NCBI GenBank assembly: GCA_963786495.1
Contig: CAWAZL010000008.1
Span: 165,551-229,550, forward strand
Direction of reading: 5' to 3'
DNA from: JALZKA01 sp963786495
GTDB lineage: Bacteria; Actinomycetota; Thermoleophilia; Solirubrobacterales; 70-9
DNA: 64,000 nt
Part shown: positions 8,029-16,585 of the stretch, piece by piece
Numbering within the stretch: position 1 is the stretch's first letter
Layout: the number at the start of each line of letters is the position of its first letter
Notes under the pieces: generated by a model
The model's input: the letters and a program-made list of their open reading frames with translations, nothing else
Databases searched by the model: none
What the model was told of the DNA's origin: nothing
Program-made: the position numbers and the translations under genes

Positions 8029-8802
8029 CTATGTCTTGGGCGGCATCGGCAAGAAGGCGCTCGTACGCCTGACGTACTCCGCGTACCCGGGGCGCCGCGA
8101 CGAGATCGTCTTCTCGGTCATCGCGACGCCCGAGACGCGCAGGAGAAGGAAAGTGAGGAGCGCCGGGCCGATGGCGGTCCACCAGGCGGACCCGGTCTCC
8201 AGCGCGATCACCCAGATGCCCCACCACACGCAGACCTCGCCGAAGTAATTGGGGTGGCGCGAATACCGCCAGAGCCCCCGGTCCATCACCTTGCCCTTGC
8301 TCTCGGGGTCCTTGGAGAAGGCAAGCAGCTGTGCGTCGGCGAGCGCCTCGAAGAGGATGCCGAACGAGGCGATGGCACAGCCGATCCAGGCCAGCGCGCC
8401 AAGCGTGGCCGGGGTCGGATCGGTCGCAGCGACCTGGATCGGCAGCGAGATCACCCAGGCGGCCAGCGCCTGAGTGCCGAAGACGGACCAAAGGCTCCGA
8501 AGCGCGAAGTTGTCGTGCTTCTCGCGCATGGCCACATAGCGGCGATCCTCGCCGTCGTGGCGCCGGGCGATGTAACCGGCCAGTCGCAAGCCCCAGACCG
8601 AGACGATGACCAGGATCAGCAGCGCGCGCTGCTCGTCACCGTCCCCGACGACGAGCGACACCAGGGCGATCGCGACGAACGCGAGCCCCCAGGCGATGTC
8701 AGCGACGCTTGCGTCGCGCATCGCGACGCTTGCCAGCCAAGCGATGCCCATGACGACAAATGCGGCACCGAGGGCCGAGAGCTGAACCGCGACATCAAGC
8801 AT
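8029..8802 (-). CDS. DUF1295 / steroid 5-alpha-reductase-like membrane protein
   Basis: A 257-residue polytopic protein with about seven hydrophobic segments. The C-terminal signature of the isoprenylcysteine methyltransferase / steroid-reductase fold is clear: GLWRYSRHPNYFGEV (residues about 185-200) and RRPGYAEYVRRTSAF. DUF1295 members are NAD(P)H-binding reductases or methyltransferases of lipophilic substrates. The ATG at 8802 (MLDVAVQLSALGA) is preferred because any longer start would lie inside a dispersed palindrome. Likely co-transcribed with the AI-2E family transporter. Confidence 0.8.
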   Translation of the reverse strand: MLDVAVQLSALGAAFVVMGIAWLASVAMRDASVADIAWGLAFVAIALVSLVVGDGDEQRALLILVIVSVWGLRLAGYIARRHDGEDRRYVAMREKHDNFALRSLWSVFGTQALAAWVISLPIQVAATDPTPATLGALAWIGCAIASFGILFEALADAQLLAFSKDPESKGKVMDRGLWRYSRHPNYFGEVCVWWGIWVIALETGSAWWTAIGPALLTFLLLRVSGVAMTEKTISSRRPGYAEYVRRTSAFLPMPPKT

Positions 8803-8812
8803 GAGCAAAGTA

Positions 8813-8831
8813 TGAGGGGTCAGACCCCTCA
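8813..8831. repeat. GGGGTCAGACCC repeat family, copy 1
   Basis: Palindrome TGAGGGGT-CAG-ACCCCTCA directly upstream of the DUF1295 gene start. It is followed by CGCATTGCTCACA, a tail shared in part with the copies at 55484-55507 and 30904-30915. REP-like dispersed element. Confidence 0.75.
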
Positions 8832-8859
8832 CGCATTGCTCACAGCGTCCGTGCCGAAG

Positions 8860-9528
8860 CTAGATCGCGGCGCGGGCGGCCCAGGCCATGCGGCCGAGCT
8901 TTTCGCCCAGCGTCTCGGGCGTCCAATCGCCTGAGCCGCTCAAGAGAGTGCGGGCGCCGACCTGCGCGAGTCCGACGATGGTGTGGCCGAGAAGCTCGGA
9001 GGCCGCCTTGGCCTCATCGCCCTGGAGGTCTGAGTAACGCTCGACCCAGTGGGCGGCGATTGCCGATGCCGTCTGGGCCTGCAACTCGATGCCGGCGGCA
9101 ATCCGGGCTGCCACCGCCTCGTTGCCTCCGCCCTCCCCCAGGAAGACGACCCGATAGATGTCGGGCGACGTCTGCGCCGCCTCGAGGAAGACCTGGAAGC
9201 CGCGGATCAGCGTGCCCTCGGGATCGTCGGCTGTGCCGGTGGTCGCCAAGGCCTGGCCCGTCTCGACCAGGATCCGTTCCTCCTCGCGATCGAGCATGGC
9301 GGTGAAGAGCTCGTCCTTCGAGCGGAAGCAGTCGTAGACGACGGGCTTCGACACGCCCGCAGCGGCGGCGATCGCGTCCATCGAGGTGCCCTCGAAGCCG
9401 TTCTCGATGAACAGGTCGTAGGCCGCGTCCAAGACGAAGGGGCGCCGGCGCTCAGGCCCGAGGTGGGCGGCGCGCTTGCGGATCGGGCGATCCGAGGAAC
9501 GCGTAGTGGGGTTGTCCGAGACAGTCAT
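8860..9528 (-). CDS. TetR family transcriptional regulator
   Basis: A 222-residue regulator with a standard TetR N-terminal domain after a basic extension: RRPFVLDAAYDLFIENGFEG, TSMDAIAAAAGVSKPVVYDCF and SKDELFTAMLDREEERI (residues about 28-80). The C-terminal ligand domain has no recognisable subfamily. It is divergent from an acyl-CoA dehydrogenase with a 64-base spacer that carries CTAC-TTATG-GTAG and a further CCTAC half-site, so it probably represses both genes and responds to an acyl-CoA or similar effector (inferred from position). Confidence 0.85.
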   Translation of the reverse strand: MTVSDNPTTRSSDRPIRKRAAHLGPERRRPFVLDAAYDLFIENGFEGTSMDAIAAAAGVSKPVVYDCFRSKDELFTAMLDREEERILVETGQALATTGTADDPEGTLIRGFQVFLEAAQTSPDIYRVVFLGEGGGNEAVAARIAAGIELQAQTASAIAAHWVERYSDLQGDEAKAASELLGHTIVGLAQVGARTLLSGSGDWTPETLGEKLGRMAWAARAAI

Positions 9529-9592
9529 TCCTACTTATGGTAGCATTTTCCTACTGAACGTAAAGAAACAAGCTACTGGAGACAAGACTTAA
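9529..9592. promoter_or_regulatory. Divergent TetR / acyl-CoA dehydrogenase control region
   Basis: The spacer contains the inverted repeat CTAC-TTATG-GTAG (about 9531-9543), a following CCTAC, and a GGAG Shine-Dalgarno about 12 bases before the ATG at 9593. Candidate operator for the adjacent TetR protein. Confidence 0.5.
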
Positions 9593-10879
9593 ATGAACGC
9601 AGCAACCGCCGAAGCCGTCACGTCCGCCACCGCCGTCGACGACATCGTCGACGCATCAGACGACACTCCCCCCTTCTCCCTCGAGCTCTCGCAGGACCAG
9701 AAGGACATTCGCGACTGGGTCCACGGGTTCGCCGAGAACGTCGTGCGCCCCGCCGCCCACGAATGGGACGAGCGCGAGGAGACCCCCTGGCCGGTGATCC
9801 AGGAGGCCGCAAAGATCGGGCTTTACGGCTTCGAGGGCATCGCCCAATTCTTCGCCGACCCGTCCGGCCTGCAGATGCCGATAGTGAATGAGGAGCTCTT
9901 CTGGGGCGACGCCGGCATCGGCATGTCGATCATGGGTACCTCGCTGGCGGTCGCGGCGATCTTCGGCCAGGGCACGCCCGAGCAGATGGGCGAGTGGATC
10001 CCGCAGTGCTTCGGCACCGAGTCGGAGCCGCAGGTCGCAGCGTTCTGCGCGTCCGAGCCGGACGCGGGCTCGGATGTCTCCGCGGTCCGCACTACCGCCA
10101 AGTACGACGAGGCAAGCGACGAGTGGGTCATCAACGGCCAGAAGGCTTGGGCCACCAACGGCGGGATCGCCAAGGTCCACGTCGTCATCGCTTCGGTCGA
10201 CCGCGAGCTGGGCTCGCGCGGCCACGCTGCGTTCGTGATCCCGCCCGGAACGCCCGGCTGCGAGCAGGGCGCCAAGGTGAAGAAGCACGGGCTCCGTGCT
10301 TCGCACACCGCCGACGTCCACCTGGACGACTGCCGCATCCCCGGCTCGTGCCTCCTGGGCGGCAAGGAGAAGCTCGACGAGCGGCTCGCCCGCGTCCGTG
10401 AGGGCAAGAAGGGCAAGTCCCAAGCAGCGATGCAGACCTTCGAGGCCTCGCGTCCGACGGTCGGCGCGCAGGCTGTCGGGATCGCCCGCGCTGCCTACGA
10501 GTACTCCCTCGAGTATGCGAAAGAGCGCCAGCAGTTCGGCAAGCCGATCGTCGAGAACCAGGCGATCGCCTTCACCCTCGCGAACATGAAGATGGAGATC
10601 GATGCTTGTCGCCTCCTCGTCTGGCGCGCATCGTGGATGGGCAAGACCGGCCAGAGGTTCGAGAACGCCGAGGGCTCGATGTCGAAGCTGAAGTCCGGCG
10701 AGACCGCGGTGTGGGCCACTGAGCGCGCGATGCAGATCCTTGGCGGCAACGGTTACACCCGCGAGTTCCCCGTCGAGCGGATGCACCGCGACGCGAAGAT
10801 CTACGACATCTTCGAGGGCACCGCGGAGATCCAGCGCCTCGTCATCTCACGCGCCATCTCGGGCCACCACATCAAGTAG
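9593..10879 (+). CDS. Acyl-CoA dehydrogenase
   Basis: A 428-residue FAD enzyme of the acyl-CoA dehydrogenase superfamily, which introduces the alpha-beta double bond in beta-oxidation. The N-terminal helical domain (LELSQDQKDIRDWVHGFA), the FAD/substrate strand CASEPDAGSD, WVINGQKAWATNG, and the C-terminal signature QILGGNGYTREFPVERMHRDA are present. The catalytic Glu is in YDIFEGTAEIQR. An Ala/Thr-rich N-terminal extension of about 28 residues and a short KKGKSQ insertion near residue 270 are unusual but mild. Controlled, by position, by the divergent TetR gene. Confidence 0.93.
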   Translation: MNAATAEAVTSATAVDDIVDASDDTPPFSLELSQDQKDIRDWVHGFAENVVRPAAHEWDEREETPWPVIQEAAKIGLYGFEGIAQFFADPSGLQMPIVNEELFWGDAGIGMSIMGTSLAVAAIFGQGTPEQMGEWIPQCFGTESEPQVAAFCASEPDAGSDVSAVRTTAKYDEASDEWVINGQKAWATNGGIAKVHVVIASVDRELGSRGHAAFVIPPGTPGCEQGAKVKKHGLRASHTADVHLDDCRIPGSCLLGGKEKLDERLARVREGKKGKSQAAMQTFEASRPTVGAQAVGIARAAYEYSLEYAKERQQFGKPIVENQAIAFTLANMKMEIDACRLLVWRASWMGKTGQRFENAEGSMSKLKSGETAVWATERAMQILGGNGYTREFPVERMHRDAKIYDIFEGTAEIQRLVISRAISGHHIK

Positions 10880-10887
10880 CCCCTCGG

Positions 10888-11475
10888 CTAGCCCGATCCG
10901 AGTGGACTCGCTGCAACCGGACCGGCAACGCACACGAAGAACGCCTCGACGGTCTTGGCAAACTCCAGGTTGGAGATCACGCCGGCCGCGTTCTGCCTGA
11001 CGACCATCGCCGCCGACTGGCTGGTGTAGTCGCCCGTCCAGATCGTTGTCTCGCGTAGCGCGCTCCCTTGATCGGCGATGATCAACTGAGCCTCGCTCAC
11101 TGATGGCAGCAACATGCCGAATCCCTCGCAGAACTCCTCCGCATTTGCCAGCGTCTCCGTCGAGGCGCTGCGGGCCGAGTAACAGATGTCAGCGACTTGG
11201 AAAAAGGCCGCCGCGGCCACGCACTCGAAGCGCAGGCTGCTTTCGTCGATATCCGCCGTTCGGAGCGAGTTGTCGGCAACGTCGTCCCCGGTCAGCGCAT
11301 TGCCCGCAACCTCTGCGCTCCGTACCTGATCCACTCCGATGTGCTTGGTGCGCACCGCGTCACGCTTGATGTCCGTCGGCCCGATCTTCCCAGCGGCCCA
11401 GGCAGTACCTCCGGCCAGGGCAAGCAGCAGAGCGAGCGATGAAACGGTGTTCGCGTAGGTCAAGCGTCGTCTCAT
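10888..11475 (-). CDS. Secreted protein of unknown function with Thermoleophilia-type N-terminus
   Basis: A 195-residue protein with an N-terminal signal or anchor (TYANTVSSLALLLALAGG) followed by short repeats that pair K/R-x-x-x-V/I steps (GPTDIKRDAVRTKHIG, SAEVAGNALTGDDVADNSL), a pattern frequent in secreted proteins of Solirubrobacterales. The remaining about 110 residues have four cysteines (FECVA, DICYS, EEFCEG, FFVCVAG) suggesting two disulfides. No catalytic motif is visible. Its start overlaps the stop of the upstream MBL-fold gene by four bases, so both are probably one transcript. Confidence 0.7.
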   Translation of the reverse strand: MRRRLTYANTVSSLALLLALAGGTAWAAGKIGPTDIKRDAVRTKHIGVDQVRSAEVAGNALTGDDVADNSLRTADIDESSLRFECVAAAAFFQVADICYSARSASTETLANAEEFCEGFGMLLPSVSEAQLIIADQGSALRETTIWTGDYTSQSAAMVVRQNAAGVISNLEFAKTVEAFFVCVAGPVAASPLGSG

Positions 11476-12290
11476 GACCGACCCTTCCAGACCGATGCGG
11501 CGGGGTCGGCGAGCCGCGCGGGCGTCTCGCTGTCATGTGATGGGGCCAGGACGAGCGGACGATCCTGGGCCAGCGCCTCTATCCGTCTGCTGGTCTCGAC
11601 CGCCCGGTCGCGGAAGAAAACGCCCAGAGCGATCTCATTCCCCGCGGCGAGATCCTCGCTGAACCAATCGGCACGCAAAAAATGATCGGCCGACAACAAC
11701 ACCGTAGGGCCAGAGCCTTGGATGACCACACCGACCTGCGCCACGCTATGCCCCGGCAGCGGGACTAGGACCAGCTCGCCGTCGTCAGTGAGCACCTTCG
11801 ACCTCGGGAACGGGCCGAAGCTCTCATCATCGAGCTCGTACGTGCTCGGAGCGAAACCTGCGGGCCAATGCTTGGGCTGGTAGCGCATCCGGCCGCCAAC
11901 CCCTGCGGCGAACGCGAACTCCGGGGCGTGGACAAGGACGCGAGCCGCTGGGAAGCATTCGAGGCCGCCGGCGTGATCCCAGTCGAGGTGGGTGAGCACG
12001 ACGGTGTGAACATCGCGGGGGTCGAGGCCTAGGGCACGCATGCGCGGCCCGATCTCTTCCGCCGAATCGATGCGCGGCACTGGGATGAAGCGATGCAGGG
12101 GCCGCGGGATCCGCACCCGCGAGTTCAGCCCGGTGTCGATTGCGATCAGCCCATCGGGGCGCTCGATGATGAACGCAAACACCGGGAACTCAACGTCGAG
12201 GCGTCGCCGGAGCAGCGACGACCAGCCACCCCCGCGAAAGAAGGTCTGATTGCCGCTGAGCTGGCCCGTTTGAACTGCATGGATGCGCAT
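11472..12290 (-). CDS. MBL-fold metallo-hydrolase, lactonase-like
   Basis: A 272-residue metallo-beta-lactamase-fold enzyme close in layout to N-acyl-homoserine-lactone lactonases: MRIHAVQTGQLSG start, metal motif HLDWDHAGG (HxDxDH, residues about 108-116), later His in PLPGHSVAQVG, Asp in LLSADHFL and His in LAPSHDSETP. It probably opens a lactone or ester with two zinc or iron ions; the lactone identity is not shown. GGAGGAG precedes the ATG at 12290. A perfect 25-bp palindrome lies 18 bases upstream, shared with the divergent TetR gene. Confidence 0.85.
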   Translation of the reverse strand: MRIHAVQTGQLSGNQTFFRGGGWSSLLRRRLDVEFPVFAFIIERPDGLIAIDTGLNSRVRIPRPLHRFIPVPRIDSAEEIGPRMRALGLDPRDVHTVVLTHLDWDHAGGLECFPAARVLVHAPEFAFAAGVGGRMRYQPKHWPAGFAPSTYELDDESFGPFPRSKVLTDDGELVLVPLPGHSVAQVGVVIQGSGPTVLLSADHFLRADWFSEDLAAGNEIALGVFFRDRAVETSRRIEALAQDRPLVLAPSHDSETPARLADPAASVWKGRS

Positions 12291-12307
12291 GATCTCCTCC
12301 GTTGGAA

Positions 12308-12332
12308 TGTAACGTAACAATGTTACGTTACA
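12308..12332. promoter_or_regulatory. Perfect 25-bp TetR-type operator palindrome
   Basis: Arms TGTAACGTAACA and TGTTACGTTACA are exact reverse complements around a central A. The site lies midway between the divergent MBL-fold gene (start 12290) and the TetR gene (start 12354). Size and symmetry are those of TetR operators, so control of both genes by the TetR protein is likely. Confidence 0.9.
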
Positions 12333-12353
12333 CTGTTCCACTACTCTGTGTCA

Positions 12354-12995
12354 ATGGGCAGGCCTCGCGAGCACGACGACGCGACTCGAATGGCCCTGAT
12401 CGCTGCGGCGGAGGTGATCGTCGCCACACAGGGACTGAGCGGACTGACGGTCCGCGCCGTCGCCGAGCGCGCGGGAACCACGACTCGCGGTGTCTACAGC
12501 GTCCTCGGCTCCAAGGCAGGGGTCCTCGAAGCGCTCGCTTCGCGCGCGTTCGAACACCTGCGTGAGGGCCTAGAAGCCATGCCCGAGACCGACGACCCCT
12601 CCGCCGACCTGGTGGCCGCCGGCGCCGTGATGTACCGGGGCTTCGTCAACGACCACCCCACCCTCTTTCGCATCGCGTTTCAACGGATCGCGCCAAACCT
12701 GTCGCTTTCCGATGAGGTCCTGGCGAGCCGCCGCCGCTCCTGGAGTACGCTGGAGCGCAAGGTGAGGCGCGTCGCCGACGCGGGCGGCATCCCCAACCGA
12801 TCCGTCCGCGACGCCGCCGTCGAGTTCAACGCCGTGTGCGAGGGCCTGGGCAACGCCGAACTGCGAGGCGGAACGCTGCGAGCCATCGAGACCGGGGAGG
12901 GCGAGAAAATCTGGCACGACGCGTTCACGACGCTGACAGCCGGTTTCGCGGCGAGTGTTCAGTCCTCGAGCCCTCGTTCTCCAGGCAGCGGGTAA
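12354..12995 (+). CDS. TetR family regulator divergent from the MBL-fold hydrolase
   Basis: A 213-residue regulator. The DNA-binding domain reads MGRPREHDDATRMALIAAAEVI, LTVRAVAERAGTTTRGVYSVLGSKAGVLEAL; the C-terminal part (FVNDHPTLFRIAFQRI) resembles TetR_C members with a WHG-like domain. The ATG at 12354 is preferred over the GTG at 12348 because MGRPRE is a common TetR start. The palindrome at 12308-12332 is the obvious operator. If the MBL enzyme acts on a lactone, the lactone or its product is a plausible effector. Confidence 0.88.
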   Translation: MGRPREHDDATRMALIAAAEVIVATQGLSGLTVRAVAERAGTTTRGVYSVLGSKAGVLEALASRAFEHLREGLEAMPETDDPSADLVAAGAVMYRGFVNDHPTLFRIAFQRIAPNLSLSDEVLASRRRSWSTLERKVRRVADAGGIPNRSVRDAAVEFNAVCEGLGNAELRGGTLRAIETGEGEKIWHDAFTTLTAGFAASVQSSSPRSPGSG

Positions 12996-13077
12996 ACCTG
13001 AAATCGTCGTTACGGAAGTCGCGGAGGGCAAGCCCTTCTTCGATGCCGAAATTTCACGTCTAAGCTCTGCTTCAGGG

Positions 13078-15360
13078 ATGAGAGGGACAGCGTTGGGATT
13101 CATCTGTCTGGGAGTGGCACTGCTTACGATGCCTGCAGCTGCGGGCGCCGAGACACTGAAAAGTGGCCAAGCGGTCGAGCTCGACTGCGCCGCAGGCCTG
13201 GCCGGCACCGGCTCGGACAGGGTGGCGTTCGTGGCGCCCGGGCAGGGATTTGTCAGCGCGCGGCTACACGGTGGCCCAAGAGGCGATTGGGAGCTCGCGG
13301 CGTTCCGCCGTGGCGAGCCAGTAGGCGCCTCGACCGCGATCGGCTCGAACGAGCGGATCGACCTGTATGCCGAGCGCGGGCAGCGGTTCGTCATCCAGGC
13401 CTGCCGCACCGACGGCGGGCCGAAAGCGGTGCGCCTCAGCACCGCTTTCGCTTCGTACCGGCCCGCGTCGGCCGAGCCGGTCTCGCTCGCGCGGGTGCCT
13501 ATTGCGGGGCCTGGAGACCTCGCCGAGCTCGAGCGTATGGGCGTCGACATCACGCACGCCGTCGACATCGACTCGGCAACCGTCGTCATTTACTCACGCG
13601 AAGAGCGCCTGCGATTGCTCGGCCGGGGTTTCGGCGTCGAGACACTGGTGCCCGACCTTGCGGCTGCCGATGCGGCTGATCGGCGCTCAGAAGCGCGGGT
13701 CGCAAAGCGCGGAACCGGCTCAGACCTGCCGAGCGGGCGCACCGAGTACCGCCAGTACCTCGACTACACGGAGGACCTGGACGACCTCGCGACCGCCCAC
13801 CCCCAGATCGCCCGCGAGATCACGATCGGGAACTCGCTCGAGGGACGTCCGATCCAGGGCATCGAGATAGCTGCCGACGTCGACGCGACCGACGACGGCC
13901 GTCCGGTCTACGTGCACCTGGGGGCCCATCACGCGCGCGAGTGGCCCTCGGCCGAGCTGCCGATGGAGTTCGCGATCGACCTCGTCGAGAGCTACGGCAC
14001 GAACTCGCGGATCACCGCGCTCCTCGAAGACGTGCGGGTCATCGTGATCCCGGTTGTGAACGTGGACGGCTTCCTTGCTTCGCGGAGCGCGGGCTGGTCG
14101 GCGGTTGATGACGATCCACTCGCAACGCTCGCCGCGGCTTCCGCAGGCACAGGCGGCTACCGCCGCAAGAACTGCCGGCCGGCCAATCCCCTAGACGCCC
14201 TGACTTCATGCGCGCAGCGCACCTCGGGCGTGGACCTGAACCGCAACTACGGCGCGTACTGGGGCGGCCCCGGCTCGTCAAGCGATCCGGCCTCCCAGAT
14301 CTACCGCGGACCCTCCGCTTACTCGGAGCCGGAAAGCCAAGCGGTGCGCGAGCTCTCATCGGGCATCCACCCCACCGTCTTTATCTCCAACCACACGTAC
14401 ACGGACGATGGCTTCTGGCTCCGCCAGCCCGGCTTTGACGCCGATTTCCTTCCCCAGGACTCGATTGGCGCGATGACGCCCGACGAGGCCGCAATGAAGG
14501 AACTCGGCGACGACATGCAGGCTGCCACCGGATGGCCCTCTGAGCGCGGGTACGCGCTGAGCGATATCACCGGCGCCACCGAGGACTGGAACTACTTCTC
14601 GCAGGGCTCGTACGGCTACACGCCCGAGGTGCGAGGCCTCAACTTCCATGCCAATTACGCTGACTCCGTGGTCGGGGAATACCTGGGCGAGGGGCAGAAC
14701 GACGGCGAGGGGGCACGCGAGGCGTACCTGATCGCGGGCGAGGTCGCCGCTGACCGCGACCACCACTCCGTGATCAAGGGGTCGGCGCCCGAGACGGCGA
14801 CGCTCCGCCTGCATAAGGAGTTCGAGACGCCGCTTCACCCCAGCCAAGGCCAGAACGCCTACATCGACGATGTCCTCGACTCAACCCTCGAGGTACCCGA
14901 TGGCGGCGACTACGAATGGGACGTGATGCCTTCGGGGCGCCCGCTTCACCAGGGCGAGACGTGGACGATGAGCTGCGAGCTTCCGAGCGAAGACCCCGTC
15001 TCTCAGCAGGTGTTCGTCGCGCGCGGAGAGAGCGCAACGGTCGATTGGTCGGCCGACTGCGCCGCGGGCGGTGGCCCAAATCCGATCAAGTGCAAAGGGA
15101 TCGTCGCCACGCTCATCGGATCCAAGGGCAACGACCGCGCCGCCTCGAAGCTGATCGGCACTCCCGGCGTGGACGTGATCGCCGCCCGTGGCGGCAACGA
15201 CATCGTCCGCGCCGACTCGGGCAAGGACATTGTCTGCGGTGGCTCAGGTGACGACGAGCTCGACGGCGGGCCGGACAAGGATGTGCTGCGGGGCGGGCCC
15301 GGCAAGGACCGCTGCCCGGGCGCGAGCGCGGCAGAAGCCGTGAGCTGCCGCCCTAGCTAG
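13078..15360 (+). CDS. Secreted M14 zinc carboxypeptidase with C-terminal calcium-binding repeats
   Basis: A 760-residue exported protein: signal peptide MRGTALGFICLGVALLTMPAAAGA, an about 210-residue N-terminal region, then an M14 carboxypeptidase domain. The zinc motif HxxE is in GAHHAREWPSAE, the substrate-binding NR in VDLNRNYGAYWGG, the third zinc His in ISNHTY and the catalytic Glu in YGYTPEVRG. The C-terminus has Cys-framed Asp/Gly repeats (GGNDIVRADSGKDIVCGG, GSGDDELDGGPDKD) of the RTX/hemolysin calcium-binding type, likely for cell-surface retention or folding outside the cell. The 3' end overlaps the convergent M28 gene by 8 bases. Confidence 0.9.
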   Translation: MRGTALGFICLGVALLTMPAAAGAETLKSGQAVELDCAAGLAGTGSDRVAFVAPGQGFVSARLHGGPRGDWELAAFRRGEPVGASTAIGSNERIDLYAERGQRFVIQACRTDGGPKAVRLSTAFASYRPASAEPVSLARVPIAGPGDLAELERMGVDITHAVDIDSATVVIYSREERLRLLGRGFGVETLVPDLAAADAADRRSEARVAKRGTGSDLPSGRTEYRQYLDYTEDLDDLATAHPQIAREITIGNSLEGRPIQGIEIAADVDATDDGRPVYVHLGAHHAREWPSAELPMEFAIDLVESYGTNSRITALLEDVRVIVIPVVNVDGFLASRSAGWSAVDDDPLATLAAASAGTGGYRRKNCRPANPLDALTSCAQRTSGVDLNRNYGAYWGGPGSSSDPASQIYRGPSAYSEPESQAVRELSSGIHPTVFISNHTYTDDGFWLRQPGFDADFLPQDSIGAMTPDEAAMKELGDDMQAATGWPSERGYALSDITGATEDWNYFSQGSYGYTPEVRGLNFHANYADSVVGEYLGEGQNDGEGAREAYLIAGEVAADRDHHSVIKGSAPETATLRLHKEFETPLHPSQGQNAYIDDVLDSTLEVPDGGDYEWDVMPSGRPLHQGETWTMSCELPSEDPVSQQVFVARGESATVDWSADCAAGGGPNPIKCKGIVATLIGSKGNDRAASKLIGTPGVDVIAARGGNDIVRADSGKDIVCGGSGDDELDGGPDKDVLRGGPGKDRCPGASAAEAVSCRPS

Positions 15361-16561
15361 CGGCCAACTCCGAGGCCAGCGCGTAGGCGACTTTGGCCGC
15401 TTCGGCGACCGTGCCGTAGTTCACGTTCTCGGCCGTGTCCGTGGGCAGGTGGTAGTTCGAGAGGTAGTGATAGTCGTTGACCGACGAGATGTTGGCCATT
15501 CGGTAGCCGTGGCGCTGAGGGATGATCGCGTCGGTCGAAGCTCGGGCGCGAAAACCGCGCTCCAGCGCGAGGCCGTCGCGCTCGGCCACTCGGACAACCG
15601 TTTCGCGGAGCTCCGGGTCGTAGTCCTCCATCCACCCCGGTCCCTCGCCCTCGAGCATCATCAGGCGCGGCGAGCCGACCGTATCGATACAAAGGAACGA
15701 GGTCGTATCCCGGTCGAGCTCGGAGGCGTGGCGGTCCATGAACCCGCGGATACCGTCCTGAAGGGTCTCCTCGGCGCCGGCAGAGACGAGCCAGACGCGG
15801 ACCTCGCGCGGGCTCTCGCGCAGCATCTCGGCGAGCGCGACGAGGACGGCGCAGGCGGTGAGGTTGTCGTTGGCCCCAGGCACGGTCTCGGACCGCCACA
15901 TGTCGCCCACCGCCGCGACCGTCCCCAGGTTCAAGACCAAGGCAGCCTTCGCGAGCCCGCGACGGCCCGTGATGGCTCCGGCGAGACCGACCAAGGGTCC
16001 CGCGAATGCACCCCACCACTGCGGGGGCTGGGTCTTGATCTTCGGAATGACCGTCGGGAAGCGCTCGTGGAACGCGCGGACCGCCGTCTGGTCGAACAGG
16101 AAGCCGGTTTGAGCCGCGTCGTGATGGGCGAGGACGACGAGGGTGTGCGCTGCATCCGGGTCACCCGCCCTGGCGAGCACGTTCACGGTCGTCTTCTCCT
16201 CGCGCATCGCGCGGCGGAAGAACCGCGGGCCGTTCAGGACCTCGTCGAAGAGTCCGAGGCCGGCCTTGGCCGAGCCCACGGCGCCCAGGAATCGGTGGCC
16301 CTTGAGCGACAGAAGCGCGCTTGCGGCTCCAAGCGCCGCCAGGGTCGTAACCGTTGGGGGAAAGGTCCCCCAACTGGGCTCGTCCTCGAGGGCAACGTCC
16401 TGGAGCCCCGCGCCACGGAACCGCTCGGCGAGCCACTCAGCCGCCTTGCGCTCGCCCGGCGAGCACGGGGACCGGTCCATCGCGGCAAGGGTGAAGACGA
16501 CCTCGCGGAGCGTCTCCTCGGACGGGAGTGGAGCGCCTTTCTTAGTCGCGGCCTTGGGCAA
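15353..16561 (-). CDS. M28 family zinc aminopeptidase-like protein
   Basis: A 402-residue peptidase of the M28 (aminopeptidase Y/IAP) type without a signal peptide. Metal ligands are in order: HxD in LAHHDAAQTG, Asp in VPGANDNLTAC, Glu pair in AGAEETLQDG, Asp in CIDTVGS and His in YHLPTDTAENVN. A hydrophobic insertion (FAGPLVGLAGAITGRRGLAKAALVL, about residues 180-210) could be a hairpin touching the membrane, which is unusual. Predicted to release N-terminal amino acids from peptides, complementing the neighbouring secreted carboxypeptidase, although the two genes are convergent. Confidence 0.85.
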   Translation of the reverse strand: MPKAATKKGAPLPSEETLREVVFTLAAMDRSPCSPGERKAAEWLAERFRGAGLQDVALEDEPSWGTFPPTVTTLAALGAASALLSLKGHRFLGAVGSAKAGLGLFDEVLNGPRFFRRAMREEKTTVNVLARAGDPDAAHTLVVLAHHDAAQTGFLFDQTAVRAFHERFPTVIPKIKTQPPQWWGAFAGPLVGLAGAITGRRGLAKAALVLNLGTVAAVGDMWRSETVPGANDNLTACAVLVALAEMLRESPREVRVWLVSAGAEETLQDGIRGFMDRHASELDRDTTSFLCIDTVGSPRLMMLEGEGPGWMEDYDPELRETVVRVAERDGLALERGFRARASTDAIIPQRHGYRMANISSVNDYHYLSNYHLPTDTAENVNYGTVAEAAKVAYALASELAAS

Positions 16562-16585
16562 GAGGCCGCAGGCTATCCAAGCGGC

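Noticed and set aside
7112..8248. Asp/Arg/Glu-rich open frame antisense to the AI-2E family transporter
   Set aside because: It is the complement of hydrophobic codons in a membrane protein, a known artefact.
9656..10786. Long open frame antisense to the acyl-CoA dehydrogenase
   Set aside because: It mirrors a strongly conserved enzyme gene; high GC makes long antisense frames common, and the product is Leu/Arg/Asp-rich with no motif.
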